Notes: generated by a model not told the origin, from the letters alone. DNA of 64,000 nucleotides from Polaribacter sp. (GCA_029250685.1 JAQXEU010000060.1:41091-105090); one strand, 5' to 3'; positions 34,612 to 44,094 are shown, numbered from the stretch's first letter. Numbers and translations are program-made.

Positions 34612-34705
34612 CATATTTTTTAGTTTTATTAAATATTAAATAGTTAAAAAACTCATAACGACATTAATAGTTCTTTTAGCGATACTTTTATTGCAGGGAA
34701 GTTTA

Positions 34706-34713
34706 TATTTTTG
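34706..34713 (+). promoter_or_regulatory. Candidate -7 box of the hemA operon
   Basis: TATTTTTG fits TAnnTTTG, 23 nt before the hemA ATG at 34737. No clear TTG lies 17-23 nt upstream, as is typical of promoters that need an activator. Confidence 0.5.
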
Positions 34714-34736
34714 ACCTACTTTTTGAAAAATAATAC

Positions 34737-36005
34737 ATGATAACAAATAAACATCAAGTGAATTTATACAACATCGGTGTTAGCTATAAAAAAGCAGAAG
34801 CCAATGTTAGAGGTAAATTTTCATTAACCAAAGAAGCTCAAGTTCAATTATTGACAGAAGCGAAGGAAATTGGTATAGATGGAATTTTTGTGTTATCAAC
34901 TTGTAATAGGACAGAAATTTCTGGCTTTACAGAGTATCCTCTTCAACTTATAAATTTGCTATGTAAATACTCTAACGGAAGTTTAGAAGAGTTTACAAAA
35001 GTTTCTAATGTTTATAAAAATGAAGAAGCAATCTCTCATTTATTTAGAACAGGAACAGGTTTGGATAGTCAGATTTTGGGAGATTACGAAATTGTTGGTC
35101 AATTAAGACAAGCTTTTAAACAGGCAAAGAAATTGAATACAACAAACGCTTATTTTGAAAGATTACTAAACAATGTAATGCAAGCGAGTAAGCGAGTAAA
35201 GAACGAAACAAAATTAAGTTCTGGAACAACTTCAGTTTCCTATGCAGCTGTTCAATATATTATCAAACATTTGCCAAATTATGATGCTAAAAATATTCTG
35301 GTTTTTGGTTTGGGTAAAATGGGCAAACATACTTGCAAAAACTTAGCGGAATACACAGAGAATAAATCAGTTTGTTTAATTAATAGATCAGAAGAAAAAG
35401 CGATTGAATTTGTAAAAGAACATCCGTCAATTAAAAAAGGAGTGATTGGTAATTTGTCATCAGAAGTTCATAACTCAGATGTGTTAATTGTTTCTACAGG
35501 CTCAGATCAACCAACAATCACGAAAGCGCAAATTCCGATAGATAAAGAAATTTTAATTTTAGATTTATCGATGCCAGCAAATGTTGCAACAGATGTAAAA
35601 GAATTAAAAAACGTTACCTTAGTAAATGTAGATGAATTATCTAAAATTACTGATGAAACCTTAGCGATTCGTCAACAGGAAGTGCCGTTTGCAGAAGCAA
35701 TTATCCAAACTCATAAAGCTGAATTTAATGAATGGTTAAGTCATCGAAGTTTTACGCCAGCTATTTATGCGTTAAAAAAGTCTTTAGAATCAATTCAAAA
35801 AGACGAAATTGCTTTTCATAAAAAGAAATTTAAAGATTTTGATGAAGAACAAGCAGAAATCATAACATCAAGATTTATTCAAAAAATAACAACACAGTTT
35901 GTAAAACATTTAAAAGACGAAGAAACGTCAATTCCGCAAAGTATTAATGTGGTTAGTAAAATGTTTGGAGCTGAATTAGAAAAACTACATGCAGAAGATC
36001 ATTAG
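34737..36005 (+). CDS. hemA: Glutamyl-tRNA reductase
   Basis: NADPH-dependent reduction of glutamyl-tRNA(Glu) to glutamate-1-semialdehyde, the first committed step of C5 tetrapyrrole synthesis. It is 422 aa, full length. The catalytic Cys is in FVLSTCNRTEISGF (about residue 60). ERLLNNVMQASKRVKNETKL and the NADPH-binding ILVFGLGKMGKHTCKNLAEY follow, with the C-terminal dimerisation helix. It is the first gene of the plus-strand hem operon and overlaps hemC-D by 17 bp. Confidence 0.97.
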   Translation: MITNKHQVNLYNIGVSYKKAEANVRGKFSLTKEAQVQLLTEAKEIGIDGIFVLSTCNRTEISGFTEYPLQLINLLCKYSNGSLEEFTKVSNVYKNEEAISHLFRTGTGLDSQILGDYEIVGQLRQAFKQAKKLNTTNAYFERLLNNVMQASKRVKNETKLSSGTTSVSYAAVQYIIKHLPNYDAKNILVFGLGKMGKHTCKNLAEYTENKSVCLINRSEEKAIEFVKEHPSIKKGVIGNLSSEVHNSDVLIVSTGSDQPTITKAQIPIDKEILILDLSMPANVATDVKELKNVTLVNVDELSKITDETLAIRQQEVPFAEAIIQTHKAEFNEWLSHRSFTPAIYALKKSLESIQKDEIAFHKKKFKDFDEEQAEIITSRFIQKITTQFVKHLKDEETSIPQSINVVSKMFGAELEKLHAEDH

Positions 36006-37572
36006 AATTGGTACAAGAGATAGTGAACTTGCACTTTGGCAAGCCAAAACTGTTCAGCAACAATTAGAGTATTTAGGACACAAAGTCGAAATTGTTCCTG
36101 TTAAATCTACTGGAGATTTAGTCCTAGATAAACCATTGTACGAAATGGGAATTACAGGGATTTTTACCAAAAACTTAGACATCGCTTTATTGAATGGTGA
36201 AATTGATATTGCTGTACATTCTTTAAAAGATGTACCAACTGTTTTGCCTGTTGGAATTGTGCAAGCTGCGGTTTTAAAAAGAGGAAACTCTAATGATATG
36301 CTGGTTTTAAAGGATAATGAAGAGTTTATGGCGCAAAAAGACGCGATTGTAGCAACTGGGTCTTTAAGAAGAAAAGCACAATGGTTACATCGTTTTCCAA
36401 CACATACAATTACTGACATTCGTGGAAATGTAAATTCGCGGTTAGAGAAATTAGAAAATAACGACTGGAATGCAGCAATTTTCGCCGCAGCAGGTTTAGA
36501 ACGTTTAAAGATAAAACCAGCAAGTGCATTTAGTTTAGATTGGATGGTTCCTGCACCAGCGCAAGGAGTTGTTGCTATTGCTGCTTTAGCAGATGATGAA
36601 GATTTGTTAACGATTTTAAAAGAATTGAATGACGAAGAAACTGAAATGTTGGCAAAAGTTGAGCGTGATTTTTTAAACTTGTTAGAAGGTGGGTGTACTG
36701 CACCAATTGGTGCTTTAGCATATGTCAAAGAAGAAGAAGTTCATTTTAAAGGAGTTTTGTTAAATCCTGAGGGAACCAAAAGAATTGATGTTACTTCTAA
36801 AGAAAAAATTGGAAGACACAATTATATTGCCAAAGAATGTGCAGATTTCGTCTTAAATAGAGGCGGAAAAGAAATAATGGCAGGTTTAAAAGGTGAGGAT
36901 AAAAAAGAATATTCAGTTTTCTCTACAAAGAAATTATCTGAAATTCAAAAGAGATTACTTGCTGAAAAAGTAGGCGTTGAAGATAGTGATTTTATCAAAA
37001 TTCGATTTAATAGAATTGCACCGAAAGTAGTAAAGAACGAAATTGAAAATGTAATTATTACAAGTAAAAACGGTGTTGAAGCGTTATTAAATAGTTTCAT
37101 CAAACAAGAATTACAATTCAAAAATATTTATTGTGTAGGTAGAAGAACTAAAAAGTTAATCGAACAGAAAATAGGAAAAGTTTCGCATTCTGAAAAAAAT
37201 GCAGAAAAATTGGCAGCATATCTTTCTAAAGAAATCAAAGGTCAAGAAGTAACTTATTTCTGTAGCGATTTACGTTTAGATACGTTGCCAATTGTTTTAA
37301 CAGAAAATGGAGTTTCAGTAAACGAAATTGAAGCATACAAAACAATGTATAGCCCGGTAAATGTTAGAGACCAATTTTCTGGAGTTTTGTTTTATAGTCC
37401 TTCAACTGTAGAAAGTTATATGCAAGACAATTCCACAGATAAAATTGCATTTTGTATCGGTGAAAGTACTGCGAAAGAAGCAAGAAAACATTTCGAAAAT
37501 GTACAAGTTGCTAAGTTGCCAACTGTAGAAAGTGTGTTGGAGTTAGTGAATTTACATTACGTAAAAGAATAA
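35989..37572 (+). CDS. hemC: HemC-HemD fusion: hydroxymethylbilane synthase / uroporphyrinogen-III synthase
   Basis: A 527-aa bifunctional protein. Residues 1 to about 300 are porphobilinogen deaminase: [47 protein letters not shown] with basic pocket residues, and the dipyrromethane-cofactor Cys in [14 protein letters not shown] (about residue 236). Residues about 310-527 match Hem[28 protein letters not shown] and [14 protein letters not shown]. One chain thus makes the linear tetrapyrrole and cyclises it, which could limit release of the unstable intermediate. This fusion is usual in Flavobacteriia. It overlaps hemA by 17 bp and is 2 bp before hemB. Confidence 0.95.
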   Translation: MQKIIRIGTRDSELALWQAKTVQQQLEYLGHKVEIVPVKSTGDLVLDKPLYEMGITGIFTKNLDIALLNGEIDIAVHSLKDVPTVLPVGIVQAAVLKRGNSNDMLVLKDNEEFMAQKDAIVATGSLRRKAQWLHRFPTHTITDIRGNVNSRLEKLENNDWNAAIFAAAGLERLKIKPASAFSLDWMVPAPAQGVVAIAALADDEDLLTILKELNDEETEMLAKVERDFLNLLEGGCTAPIGALAYVKEEEVHFKGVLLNPEGTKRIDVTSKEKIGRHNYIAKECADFVLNRGGKEIMAGLKGEDKKEYSVFSTKKLSEIQKRLLAEKVGVEDSDFIKIRFNRIAPKVVKNEIENVIITSKNGVEALLNSFIKQELQFKNIYCVGRRTKKLIEQKIGKVSHSEKNAEKLAAYLSKEIKGQEVTYFCSDLRLDTLPIVLTENGVSVNEIEAYKTMYSPVNVRDQFSGVLFYSPSTVESYMQDNSTDKIAFCIGESTAKEARKHFENVQVAKLPTVESVLELVNLHYVKE

Positions 37573-37574
37573 AT

Positions 37575-38543
37575 ATGTTTAGAGGAAGAAGGCTTAGGAA
37601 ATCAGAAGGAATTCGCAGATTGGTTCAAGAAACTAAACTTTCTGTAGACGATTTTGTGTATCCACTTTTTATTGAAGAAGGCGAAAATATTGAAACAGAA
37701 ATTGTTTCAATGCCAGGAATCAAACGTTTTTCTTTGGATAGAATCTCTAAAGAATTAGACGAAGTTGTTTCGTTAAATATTCCTGCAGTTTTATTATTTG
37801 GAATTCCATCTAACAAAGATGACGAAGGAACAGAAACTTGGAATGATAACGGAATTATGCAACAAGCAATTCGTTTTATCAAGAAGAATTACCCGAGTTT
37901 ATATGTAATTACAGATGTTTGTTTTTGTGAATATACATCTCACGGACATTGCGGAATTATTCACGACAATGATGTTGAGAATGATGCAACTCTAGTAAAT
38001 ATCGCTAAACAAGTAATTTCTCATGCAAAAGCAGGAGTAGATATGGTTGCTCCTTCAGGAATGATGGATGGAACTATTTCTATGGTTCGAGAATCTTTAG
38101 ATAATACAGGTTTTGTTGATTTGCCAATCATGGCATATTCTGTAAAATATGCTTCGGCATTTTATGGGCCTTTTAGAGATGCCGCAGATTCTGCGCCAGC
38201 TTTTGGTGATAGAAGAACCTATCAAATGGATCCTGCAAACCGAGATGAAGGGTTGCGTGAAGCAACTTTTGATGATCAAGAAGGAGCAGACATTTTAATG
38301 GTAAAACCAGCATTATCATATTTAGATATTATAAGAGATTTAAAAAATAATTTCGACCGACCAATTGCGTGTTATAATGTAAGTGGAGAGTATGCAATGG
38401 TTAAAGCTGCTGCTGAAAAAGGTTGGATAGATGGTCAAAAAGTAATGATGGAAAGTTTGCTTTCTATGAAAAGAGCAGGAGCAGACATCATCATCACTTA
38501 TTTTGCAAAAGAAGCGGCAAGAGTTTTATTGAAACAGAATTAG
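37575..38543 (+). CDS. hemB: Porphobilinogen synthase (delta-aminolevulinic acid dehydratase)
   Basis: Condenses two 5-aminolevulinates to porphobilinogen. It is 322 aa. The active-site lysines are in [18 protein letters not shown] (about 199) and [13 protein letters not shown] (about 252). The cysteine-containing [15 protein letters not shown] is the catalytic zinc site (Cys x3), so this is a Zn-dependent rather than Mg-only enzyme. It is 2 bp after the hemC-D gene; the repeat at 38547-38603 separates it from hemL. Confidence 0.97.
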   Translation: MFRGRRLRKSEGIRRLVQETKLSVDDFVYPLFIEEGENIETEIVSMPGIKRFSLDRISKELDEVVSLNIPAVLLFGIPSNKDDEGTETWNDNGIMQQAIRFIKKNYPSLYVITDVCFCEYTSHGHCGIIHDNDVENDATLVNIAKQVISHAKAGVDMVAPSGMMDGTISMVRESLDNTGFVDLPIMAYSVKYASAFYGPFRDAADSAPAFGDRRTYQMDPANRDEGLREATFDDQEGADILMVKPALSYLDIIRDLKNNFDRPIACYNVSGEYAMVKAAAEKGWIDGQKVMMESLLSMKRAGADIIITYFAKEAARVLLKQN

Positions 38544-38546
38544 AAT

Positions 38547-38603
38547 GTCTCCTCGAGTGCAGTTGAGAGGTCTTAATGAGGTCTCGACTGCGCTCGACCA
38601 GAC
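38547..38603 (+). repeat. 57-bp dispersed palindromic repeat, copy C
   Basis: Begins GTCTCCTCGAGTGCAGTTGA and ends CTGCGCTCGACCAGAC. Two palindromic halves are separated by TCTTAATGA. It fills almost the whole gap between hemB and hemL, 3 bp after the hemB stop, and would appear as two hairpins in the operon mRNA. Confidence 0.85.
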
Positions 38604-38617
38604 AAAAAACAAAATAA

Positions 38618-39907
38618 ATGGAATTCAAGAATTCACAAAAATTATATAATAAAGGATTGGTAAATCTTGTTGGAGCAGTAAATTCACCTGTAAGAGCATT
38701 TTCATCTGTTGGTGGAAATCCGTTATTTATAAAAAAAGCAAAAGGAACTAAAATTACAGATGTTGATAATAATACGTTTGTAGATTTAGTATTGTCTTAC
38801 GGTCCAATGATTTTAGGGCATCGTCATAAAAAAGTTCAAAAAGCAATTGACAAAGCATTAAAAAACGGGTATACTTTTGGTGCATCAACAAAAAACGAAA
38901 TCAAATTAGCAAAAATAGTTTGTGACGCTTTTCCAGGAATGGATAAAGTACGTTTTGTAAACTCAGGAACTGAAGCAGTTTTAAGTGCTTTGCGTTTAGC
39001 AAGAGCATTTACAGGAAAAGATAAAATCATCAAGTTTTCTGGTTGTTATCACGGTCATTCAGATGCGTTATTAGTTGCAGCTGGATCTGGTTTGGCAACT
39101 TTAAGTTTACCAGGATCTAAAGGTGTTCCTGAAGGAGCAGTTAAAAATACATTAATTGCAAATTATAACGATTTAGAAAGTGTAAAAGCACATTTTGAAA
39201 ATCATGATGATATTGCTGGTGTTATTTTAGAGCCTGTCGCAGGAAATATGGGTGTTGTAACTCCGAAAGATGATTTTTTAAAAGAATTAAAAAATTATTT
39301 AGAATCTAAGAACGCGTTGTTAATTGTTGATGAAGTAATGACAGGTTTCCGTTCTAAATTTGGTGGAGCGCAAGAATTATTTGATGTTGAAGCAGATATC
39401 ACCTGTTTAGGAAAGGTAATTGGAGGAGGTTTTCCTGTTGGAGCTTATGGAGCTAGAAACGAAATTATGGAAATGGTTTCACCTTTAGGTGGAATGTACC
39501 AAGCAGGAACTTTATCTGGAAATCCGATTGCAATGGCAGCAGGAATTTCTACATTAACAGAATTGAAAAAGCAAAATCCGTACAAACAATTTAATGAAAT
39601 AGCGTCTAAGTTAGAAACAGTTTTATTGGAATCTGCAAAAAAGCATAATATTGATTTAGTTGTAAACCGATTTGGTTCGATGGTCAATCCATTTTTCACA
39701 AAAATAAAAGTGACTAATTTTGAAGAAGCTCAAACTGCTGATACAGAGAAATTTGCAGTGTTCTTTTGGGAAATGATTAAGAATGGTGTGTTTTTACCAC
39801 CATCACAATTTGAAGCTTGGTTTTTATCATCAGCTTTAACAGAAAAAGATTTAGAAAAAACAAGTAAAGCAATTGAAGCAGGAATGTTAGCTATTTCAAA
39901 AATGTAA
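38618..39907 (+). CDS. hemL: Glutamate-1-semialdehyde 2,1-aminomutase
   Basis: PLP enzyme turning glutamate-1-semialdehyde into 5-aminolevulinate. It is 429 aa, full length. Motifs: NSPVRAFSSVGGNPLF at the start, RFVNSGTEAVLSALRLARAF, the PLP-Asp in LLIVDEVMTGFRSKFGGAQE and the Schiff-base Lys in CLGKVIGGGFPVGAYG (about residue 267). It is transcribed with hemB upstream and hemE 3 bp downstream. It acts after HemA and may channel its substrate from it. Confidence 0.97.
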   Translation: MEFKNSQKLYNKGLVNLVGAVNSPVRAFSSVGGNPLFIKKAKGTKITDVDNNTFVDLVLSYGPMILGHRHKKVQKAIDKALKNGYTFGASTKNEIKLAKIVCDAFPGMDKVRFVNSGTEAVLSALRLARAFTGKDKIIKFSGCYHGHSDALLVAAGSGLATLSLPGSKGVPEGAVKNTLIANYNDLESVKAHFENHDDIAGVILEPVAGNMGVVTPKDDFLKELKNYLESKNALLIVDEVMTGFRSKFGGAQELFDVEADITCLGKVIGGGFPVGAYGARNEIMEMVSPLGGMYQAGTLSGNPIAMAAGISTLTELKKQNPYKQFNEIASKLETVLLESAKKHNIDLVVNRFGSMVNPFFTKIKVTNFEEAQTADTEKFAVFFWEMIKNGVFLPPSQFEAWFLSSALTEKDLEKTSKAIEAGMLAISKM

Positions 39908-39910
39908 GAT

Positions 39911-40936
39911 ATGATTAAAAACGATTTATTTTTAAGAGCATTAAAAGGAGAAACTGTTGAAAGACCACCAGTTTGGATGATGCGCCAAGCAGGAAGGTAT
40001 TTGCCAGAATTTCAGGTAATCAAAAAGAAATATGATTTCTTTACGCGTTGTCAAACTCCAGAATTAGCCTCAGAAATTACAGTGCAACCTATTCGTAGAT
40101 ACGGAATGGATGCAGCAATTTTGTTTTCAGATATTTTGGTAATTCCACAGGCAATGAATATTGAAGTGCAAATGAAACCAGATTTTGGACCTTATTTACC
40201 AAATCCTATTCGTACTCAAAAAGATGTTGATAATGTAATTGTTCCTGATGTAAATGTAGCATTAGATTATGTGTATCAAGCGATAAAAGCAACCAAAGAA
40301 AAGTTGAATGATGAAATTCCGTTAATAGGTTTTGCAGGTTCGCCTTGGACAATTTTATGTTATTGTGTGCAAGGTCAAGGTTCTAAAAACTTTGACAAAG
40401 CAAAAGAGTTTTGTTTTACAAATCCGATTGCAGCTCATCAATTATTACAAAAAATCACAGACACTACAATTGCTTATTTAAAAGCAAAAGTTGCTGCGGG
40501 TGTGAACGCTGTTCAGGTTTTTGATTCTTGGGGAGGTATGTTGTCACCAGTAGATTATCAAGAATTTTCTTGGCAATACATTCAGCAAATAATTGATGCT
40601 TTAAAAGACGAAGCACCGGTTATTGCATTCGGAAAAGGATGTTGGTTTGCTTTAGATACCATGGCAAAATCTGGAGCTGCAGCTTTAGGAGTTGATTGGA
40701 CATGTTCTGCAAGAAATGCTCGTTATTTATCTGGTGGAAATATTACATTACAAGGTAATTTTGATCCAACAAGATTATTTTCTCCTCCGGCAGAAATAAA
40801 GAAAATGGTGCACCAAATGATTAATGAATTTGGAAAAGATAAATATATTGTGAATTTAGGTCATGGTATTTTACCTAATATTCCGTTAGATAATGCGAAA
40901 GCATTTATTGATGCTGTTAAAGAATATAAAGCGTAA
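39911..40936 (+). CDS. hemE: Uroporphyrinogen decarboxylase
   Basis: Removes four carboxyl groups from uroporphyrinogen III to give coproporphyrinogen III. It is 341 aa. The signature [20 protein letters not shown] is at residues about 18-37, and [18 protein letters not shown] with [20 protein letters not shown] complete the active site. It lies 3 bp after hemL and 2 bp before the next ORF, tightly coupled in the hem operon. Confidence 0.97.
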   Translation: MIKNDLFLRALKGETVERPPVWMMRQAGRYLPEFQVIKKKYDFFTRCQTPELASEITVQPIRRYGMDAAILFSDILVIPQAMNIEVQMKPDFGPYLPNPIRTQKDVDNVIVPDVNVALDYVYQAIKATKEKLNDEIPLIGFAGSPWTILCYCVQGQGSKNFDKAKEFCFTNPIAAHQLLQKITDTTIAYLKAKVAAGVNAVQVFDSWGGMLSPVDYQEFSWQYIQQIIDALKDEAPVIAFGKGCWFALDTMAKSGAAALGVDWTCSARNARYLSGGNITLQGNFDPTRLFSPPAEIKKMVHQMINEFGKDKYIVNLGHGILPNIPLDNAKAFIDAVKEYKA

Positions 40937-40938
40937 GA

Positions 40939-41430
40939 ATGTCTTTTTGGAAACTGATAAAAGGAATTAAATTTAAACAGCTAATAAGTTTATTTAAATT
41001 CTTTTTGATGTATCCAGTGTTAATGTTTGCAACGATTAAAGCTACTTCTAGAACAATGAAAATTGTTCAGGAAAAGTTTCCAGACATTCATGGAGGAAAC
41101 AATAAAGCAAATGCATTTAGACATGCTTTATGGAATTTATTGATTTCATTTGAATGTTTGAAGAGAAAAAAAGATTTAGAGGCTATTATTTCTTGGACAA
41201 AAGAAATTACAGATTGGCATGAAGATTTTTCTCCAAACAGAGCATTAGCAAGAGCAATGGATTTGCATAATAATTTTATCGGAAGAGAATTGTTTTTAGC
41301 TTGTATTAGTAAGTCTGATAATGAAACGATTAAAGAATTAGAATTGAAATTAGATTCGGCAGTTTGCGTAAAATCTTATGAAGAGATTGATGAGAACTTG
41401 TCAGCGTTAGTTTATATAAAATCAAATTAA
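40939..41430 (+). CDS. DUF6973-like protein inside the heme operon
   Basis: A 163-aa protein with one possible membrane-associated helix near the N-terminus (FKFFLMYPVLMFATIKAT). The core has conserved-looking His/Asp/Asn residues: NNKANAFRHALWNLLISFEC, TDWHEDFSPN and ARAMDLHNNFIGREL. This H..W, H.E, D.HN pattern resembles the DUF6973 family, whose function is unknown. It lies 2 bp after hemE and 2 bp before the tautomerase gene, so it is co-expressed with heme genes; no known heme step needs it. Confidence 0.75.
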   Translation: MSFWKLIKGIKFKQLISLFKFFLMYPVLMFATIKATSRTMKIVQEKFPDIHGGNNKANAFRHALWNLLISFECLKRKKDLEAIISWTKEITDWHEDFSPNRALARAMDLHNNFIGRELFLACISKSDNETIKELELKLDSAVCVKSYEEIDENLSALVYIKSN

Positions 41431-41432
41431 TC

Positions 41433-41777
41433 ATGCCACATTTTATTTTAGATTGTACAGAGAGAATCCTCGAGATTCAAGAACCACAAAAGGTAATTGA
41501 AGCTGTTTTTGAAACGGCTTTTGAAACAGGTTTGTTTGCTAGAAATGATATAAAAGTTCGTTTAAATCCATATAAATATTCTTTAGTTCAAGATGGTGAT
41601 AGCGATTTTATCCATGTTTTTGGAAACATAATGGAAGGAAGGACAACTGAACAAAAAGCGAATCTTTCTAAAATGATAGTTGTAAAGTTGAATGCGTTAT
41701 TTCCTGAGGTTCCAATTATTTCAATAAATATTAGAGATTTCGAAAAGACATCTTATTGTAATAAATCAATGCTGTAA
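41433..41777 (+). CDS. 5-carboxymethyl-2-hydroxymuconate isomerase-like tautomerase
   Basis: A 114-aa protein of the CHMI/tautomerase superfamily. Pro2 (MPHFILDCTERI), exposed after Met removal, is the catalytic base of this fold, and the segment RLNPYKYSLVQDGDSDFIHV fits the family. Known CHMI acts in homoprotocatechuate degradation, but no such genes are present. It is embedded between the DUF6973-like gene and hemF (2-4 bp spacing), so a different keto-enol substrate is likely. Confidence 0.85.
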   Translation: MPHFILDCTERILEIQEPQKVIEAVFETAFETGLFARNDIKVRLNPYKYSLVQDGDSDFIHVFGNIMEGRTTEQKANLSKMIVVKLNALFPEVPIISINIRDFEKTSYCNKSML

Positions 41778-41781
41778 ATTG

Positions 41782-42684
41782 ATGAAAGAACAGTTTTTTA
41801 AATACATTCAAGAATTACAAGACACCATAACTTCAACGTTAGAAAAAGTTGATGGAAAAGCAACTTTTCAAGAAGATAATTGGAAACGTAAAGAAGGTGG
41901 AGGAGGAAGAACTCGCGTTATTGAAAATGGAAATATTTTTGAAAAAGGCGGTGTTAATATTTCTAAAGTTTTTGGAGAATTACCAGAAGCTTTACGAAAA
42001 CAATTTGGCGTTGAAAATGGTGATTTTTTCGCTTGTGGTTTGAGTTTAGTGTTGCATCCAACAAACCCTTTTGTTCCAACTGTTCATGCAAATTGGCGTT
42101 ATTTTGAAATGTATGATGAAAGTGGAAATATTGTTACGCAATGGTTTGGTGGCGGTCAAGATTTAACTCCGTATTATTTATTTGAAGAAGACGCAATTCA
42201 TTTTCATCAAACGTGTAAAACGGCTTGTGATCAACATAATTCAGAGTTTTACCCAAAATTTAAAGAAACTTGCGATAACTATTTTTGGAATAAACACAGA
42301 AATGAAGCACGTGGAATTGGTGGATTATTCTTCGATTATTTAAAAGAAACTGAAGCGTTTTCTATTGAAGATAGATTCAATTTTGTGACAGAAGTTGGGA
42401 ATAGCTTTTTACAAAGTTACGTTCCAATTTTAGAGAAACGAAAAGAGATTTCGTATACAAAACAGCATAAAGATTGGCAAGAAATTCGCAGAGGTCGTTA
42501 TGTAGAATTTAATCTAGTGCATGACAGAGGTACATTGTTTGGTTTAAAAACAAACGGAAGAATCGAGAGTATTTTAATGAGCCTTCCACCTACAGTTCAA
42601 TGGGTTTATAATCAGTATCCAGAAGAAAATTCTGAAGAAGAAAAACTGCTTAAGGTTCTCGCGAAAACCAAAAATTGGATTTAA
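41782..42684 (+). CDS. hemF: Oxygen-dependent coproporphyrinogen III oxidase
   Basis: Oxidative decarboxylation of coproporphyrinogen III to protoporphyrinogen IX with O2. The tracked start 41779 is TTG; ATG 41782 gives 300 aa. Motifs: WKRKEGGGGRTRVIENGNIF, HPTNPFVPTVHANWRYF, WFGGGQDLTPYYLFEEDA and ARGIGGLFFDYL, all typical of HemF. It completes the pathway with hemJ and hemH of the same island. An O2-dependent enzyme implies aerobic heme synthesis. It overlaps the convergent YceI gene by 35 bp. Confidence 0.97.
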   Translation: MKEQFFKYIQELQDTITSTLEKVDGKATFQEDNWKRKEGGGGRTRVIENGNIFEKGGVNISKVFGELPEALRKQFGVENGDFFACGLSLVLHPTNPFVPTVHANWRYFEMYDESGNIVTQWFGGGQDLTPYYLFEEDAIHFHQTCKTACDQHNSEFYPKFKETCDNYFWNKHRNEARGIGGLFFDYLKETEAFSIEDRFNFVTEVGNSFLQSYVPILEKRKEISYTKQHKDWQEIRRGRYVEFNLVHDRGTLFGLKTNGRIESILMSLPPTVQWVYNQYPEENSEEEKLLKVLAKTKNWI

Positions 42685-43273
42685 ACTTTAGTGTAAAATC
42701 TATATCTATCATTTTTCGAGTTTTTAGTAAACCTAAAAATGCCTTCGGTGGTTTAACACCAAAATCAGTCATGTTTAACTTTTGTATCCCTTTTAAAGTG
42801 ATTGTTTGATCCTTTTGATAAAAGACTACCGGAGTTGTTATTTTCTTTGTTACACCAGCAATGGTTAAAAAACCAGAAATTTTTTGATTCTCATTTTTTT
42901 CAAGGGTATTTATTAAGTAAAAAAAAGTGATGTAAGGGTGTTCTTCACTCTTTAAAGCTTTATTTGTTAGTCGATCCATTTTTTTATTACCACTTAAAAT
43001 ATCTTTTACTTTTATTTTAATAAATAATGTATCTATGATAGTTAATGGAATTCTAAAGTCGTGATTATTACTTTCCTCGTGGGTAATAAGTTTAGCACTT
43101 ATAAGCTTTACGTTACTTTCCCATTTATTTAAATTAGATTTTCCTTTAATTAAGGTTTGTTGAAAGATTAGATGTTGATTAATTTGCTCTTTTTGAGCAC
43201 TCATAGTTTTTTGAGAAAATAGAATTAAATAGCCGTAAAAAACAGATAGTATAATTTTAGAAAGCTTTCTCAT
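42650..43273 (-). CDS. YceI family secreted protein
   Basis: A 207-aa protein with an N-terminal hydrophobic signal (IILSVFYGYLILFSQKTMSA). The body follows the YceI lipocalin-like beta-barrel plan: LIKGKSNLNKWESNVKLISA, EEHPYITFFYLI and KISGFLTIAGVTKKITTPVV. YceI proteins bind isoprenoid-like lipids such as polyprenyls or quinones. The last 35 bp overlap the 3' end of hemF on the opposite strand. It is preceded by a palindrome (43298-43312) and lies downstream of the flavin reductase-UbiB-TetR genes on the same strand. Confidence 0.85.
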   Translation of the reverse strand: MRKLSKIILSVFYGYLILFSQKTMSAQKEQINQHLIFQQTLIKGKSNLNKWESNVKLISAKLITHEESNNHDFRIPLTIIDTLFIKIKVKDILSGNKKMDRLTNKALKSEEHPYITFFYLINTLEKNENQKISGFLTIAGVTKKITTPVVFYQKDQTITLKGIQKLNMTDFGVKPPKAFLGLLKTRKMIDIDFTLKFKSNFWFSREP

Positions 43274-43297
43274 AGCACTAAAAATTTAATTATTAAT

Positions 43298-43312
43298 ATA
43301 CCTTAAAGGTAT
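43298..43312. promoter_or_regulatory. Palindrome upstream of the YceI gene (possible operator)
   Basis: ATACCT-TAA-AGGTAT, a perfect 6-bp dyad with a 3-nt centre, 25 bp upstream of the YceI ATG. Size and place suit a dimeric regulator. Confidence 0.45.
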
Positions 43313-43447
43313 TTAATAAAGTAATTTTTCCCAATAGGTAGTTTGCTTAATTTTTAGAAAGAAGGTTTAGAGAGAAATAAATGACTCCATGTTAAATGGT
43401 AATTAAAAAAAGGTTCTAAACTCAGTATATGCCATTCAAAAAGGGTT

Positions 43448-43478
43448 AACCACGTTGTAAATATTGTAAAACATGGTT
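43448..43478 (-). terminator. Terminator after the flavin reductase gene
   Basis: AACCACGTT (43448-43456) and AACATGGTT (43470-43478) form a 9-bp stem with one G-U pair and a 13-nt loop, overlapping the stop codon. On the minus strand it is followed by AACCCTTTTT. Confidence 0.6.
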
Positions 43479-44094
43479 ATTTTTTAGGTCTTTGATATGG
43501 AAATCTACTAATTTTTTCAGGCACAGAGTATGCATCTAAACCACTTATTGCTGCAATCTTACCCTTGCTTAAATTGATAAAGTAATCTTCTGAAACCATT
43601 TCTTTGCGAACATGTATTTTTTCTACTGATGCGAGTATTAATATCGTGCCATTTGCTTTTATATGTACTTCTTCAAGAAATTTCATTGCTATTTGCAGCG
43701 GGGCATTTTTAACAAAAGGAGCATTCCAGTTTTCTTTGTATTCTTCAGTAAACGATGTTTTGTCAAACTCAGAGGTTTCATCAGCGTATTTTGCAGATGT
43801 ATGATGTGCGTCAGAAATCTTCTCTTCAAAAACAGGATTTAAAGTGAAGATACCAGTTTCTTTAATATTGTCATAGGTATTTCTTCGAACGGTTGTTGGT
43901 CTTAAAACAAAGCCATAAATAGCTGGTTCTGAGCCAAAATGTGTTACAGAGCTAAATATTGCTAAATTAGAAATACCCGCTTTTGACTTTGTGCCAATTA
44001 AATTTGCAGATTTATAGCCACAAGCAGAGTTTACAAGATTTATTTTGTTTAAGTACTCAAGATTTTTAATTGTTTCTTTGTCAAATGCAATCAT
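43477..44094 (-). CDS. Flavin reductase family protein (FMN-binding split barrel)
   Basis: A 205-aa flavin-binding protein of the NAD(P)H:flavin reductase/DIM6-NTAB type. Family features are VNSACGYKSANLIGTKSKAG, AIFSSVTHFGSEPAIYGFVL and TVRRNTYDNIKETGIFTLNP. The role may be reduced flavin supply or stress-related reduction. The ATG overlaps the stop of the UbiB-like gene (ATGA), so expression is coupled with the kinase and TetR genes. Confidence 0.88.
   Translation of the reverse strand: MIAFDKETIKNLEYLNKINLVNSACGYKSANLIGTKSKAGISNLAIFSSVTHFGSEPAIYGFVLRPTTVRRNTYDNIKETGIFTLNPVFEEKISDAHHTSAKYADETSEFDKTSFTEEYKENWNAPFVKNAPLQIAMKFLEEVHIKANGTILILASVEKIHVRKEMVSEDYFINLSKGKIAAISGLDAYSVPEKISRFPYQRPKK

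Noticed and set aside
36054-36728. 224-aa ORF on the minus strand opposite hemC-D
   Set aside because: Antisense shadow of a well-conserved gene: low-complexity Ser/Lys/Ile-rich translation, no domain, no promoter.
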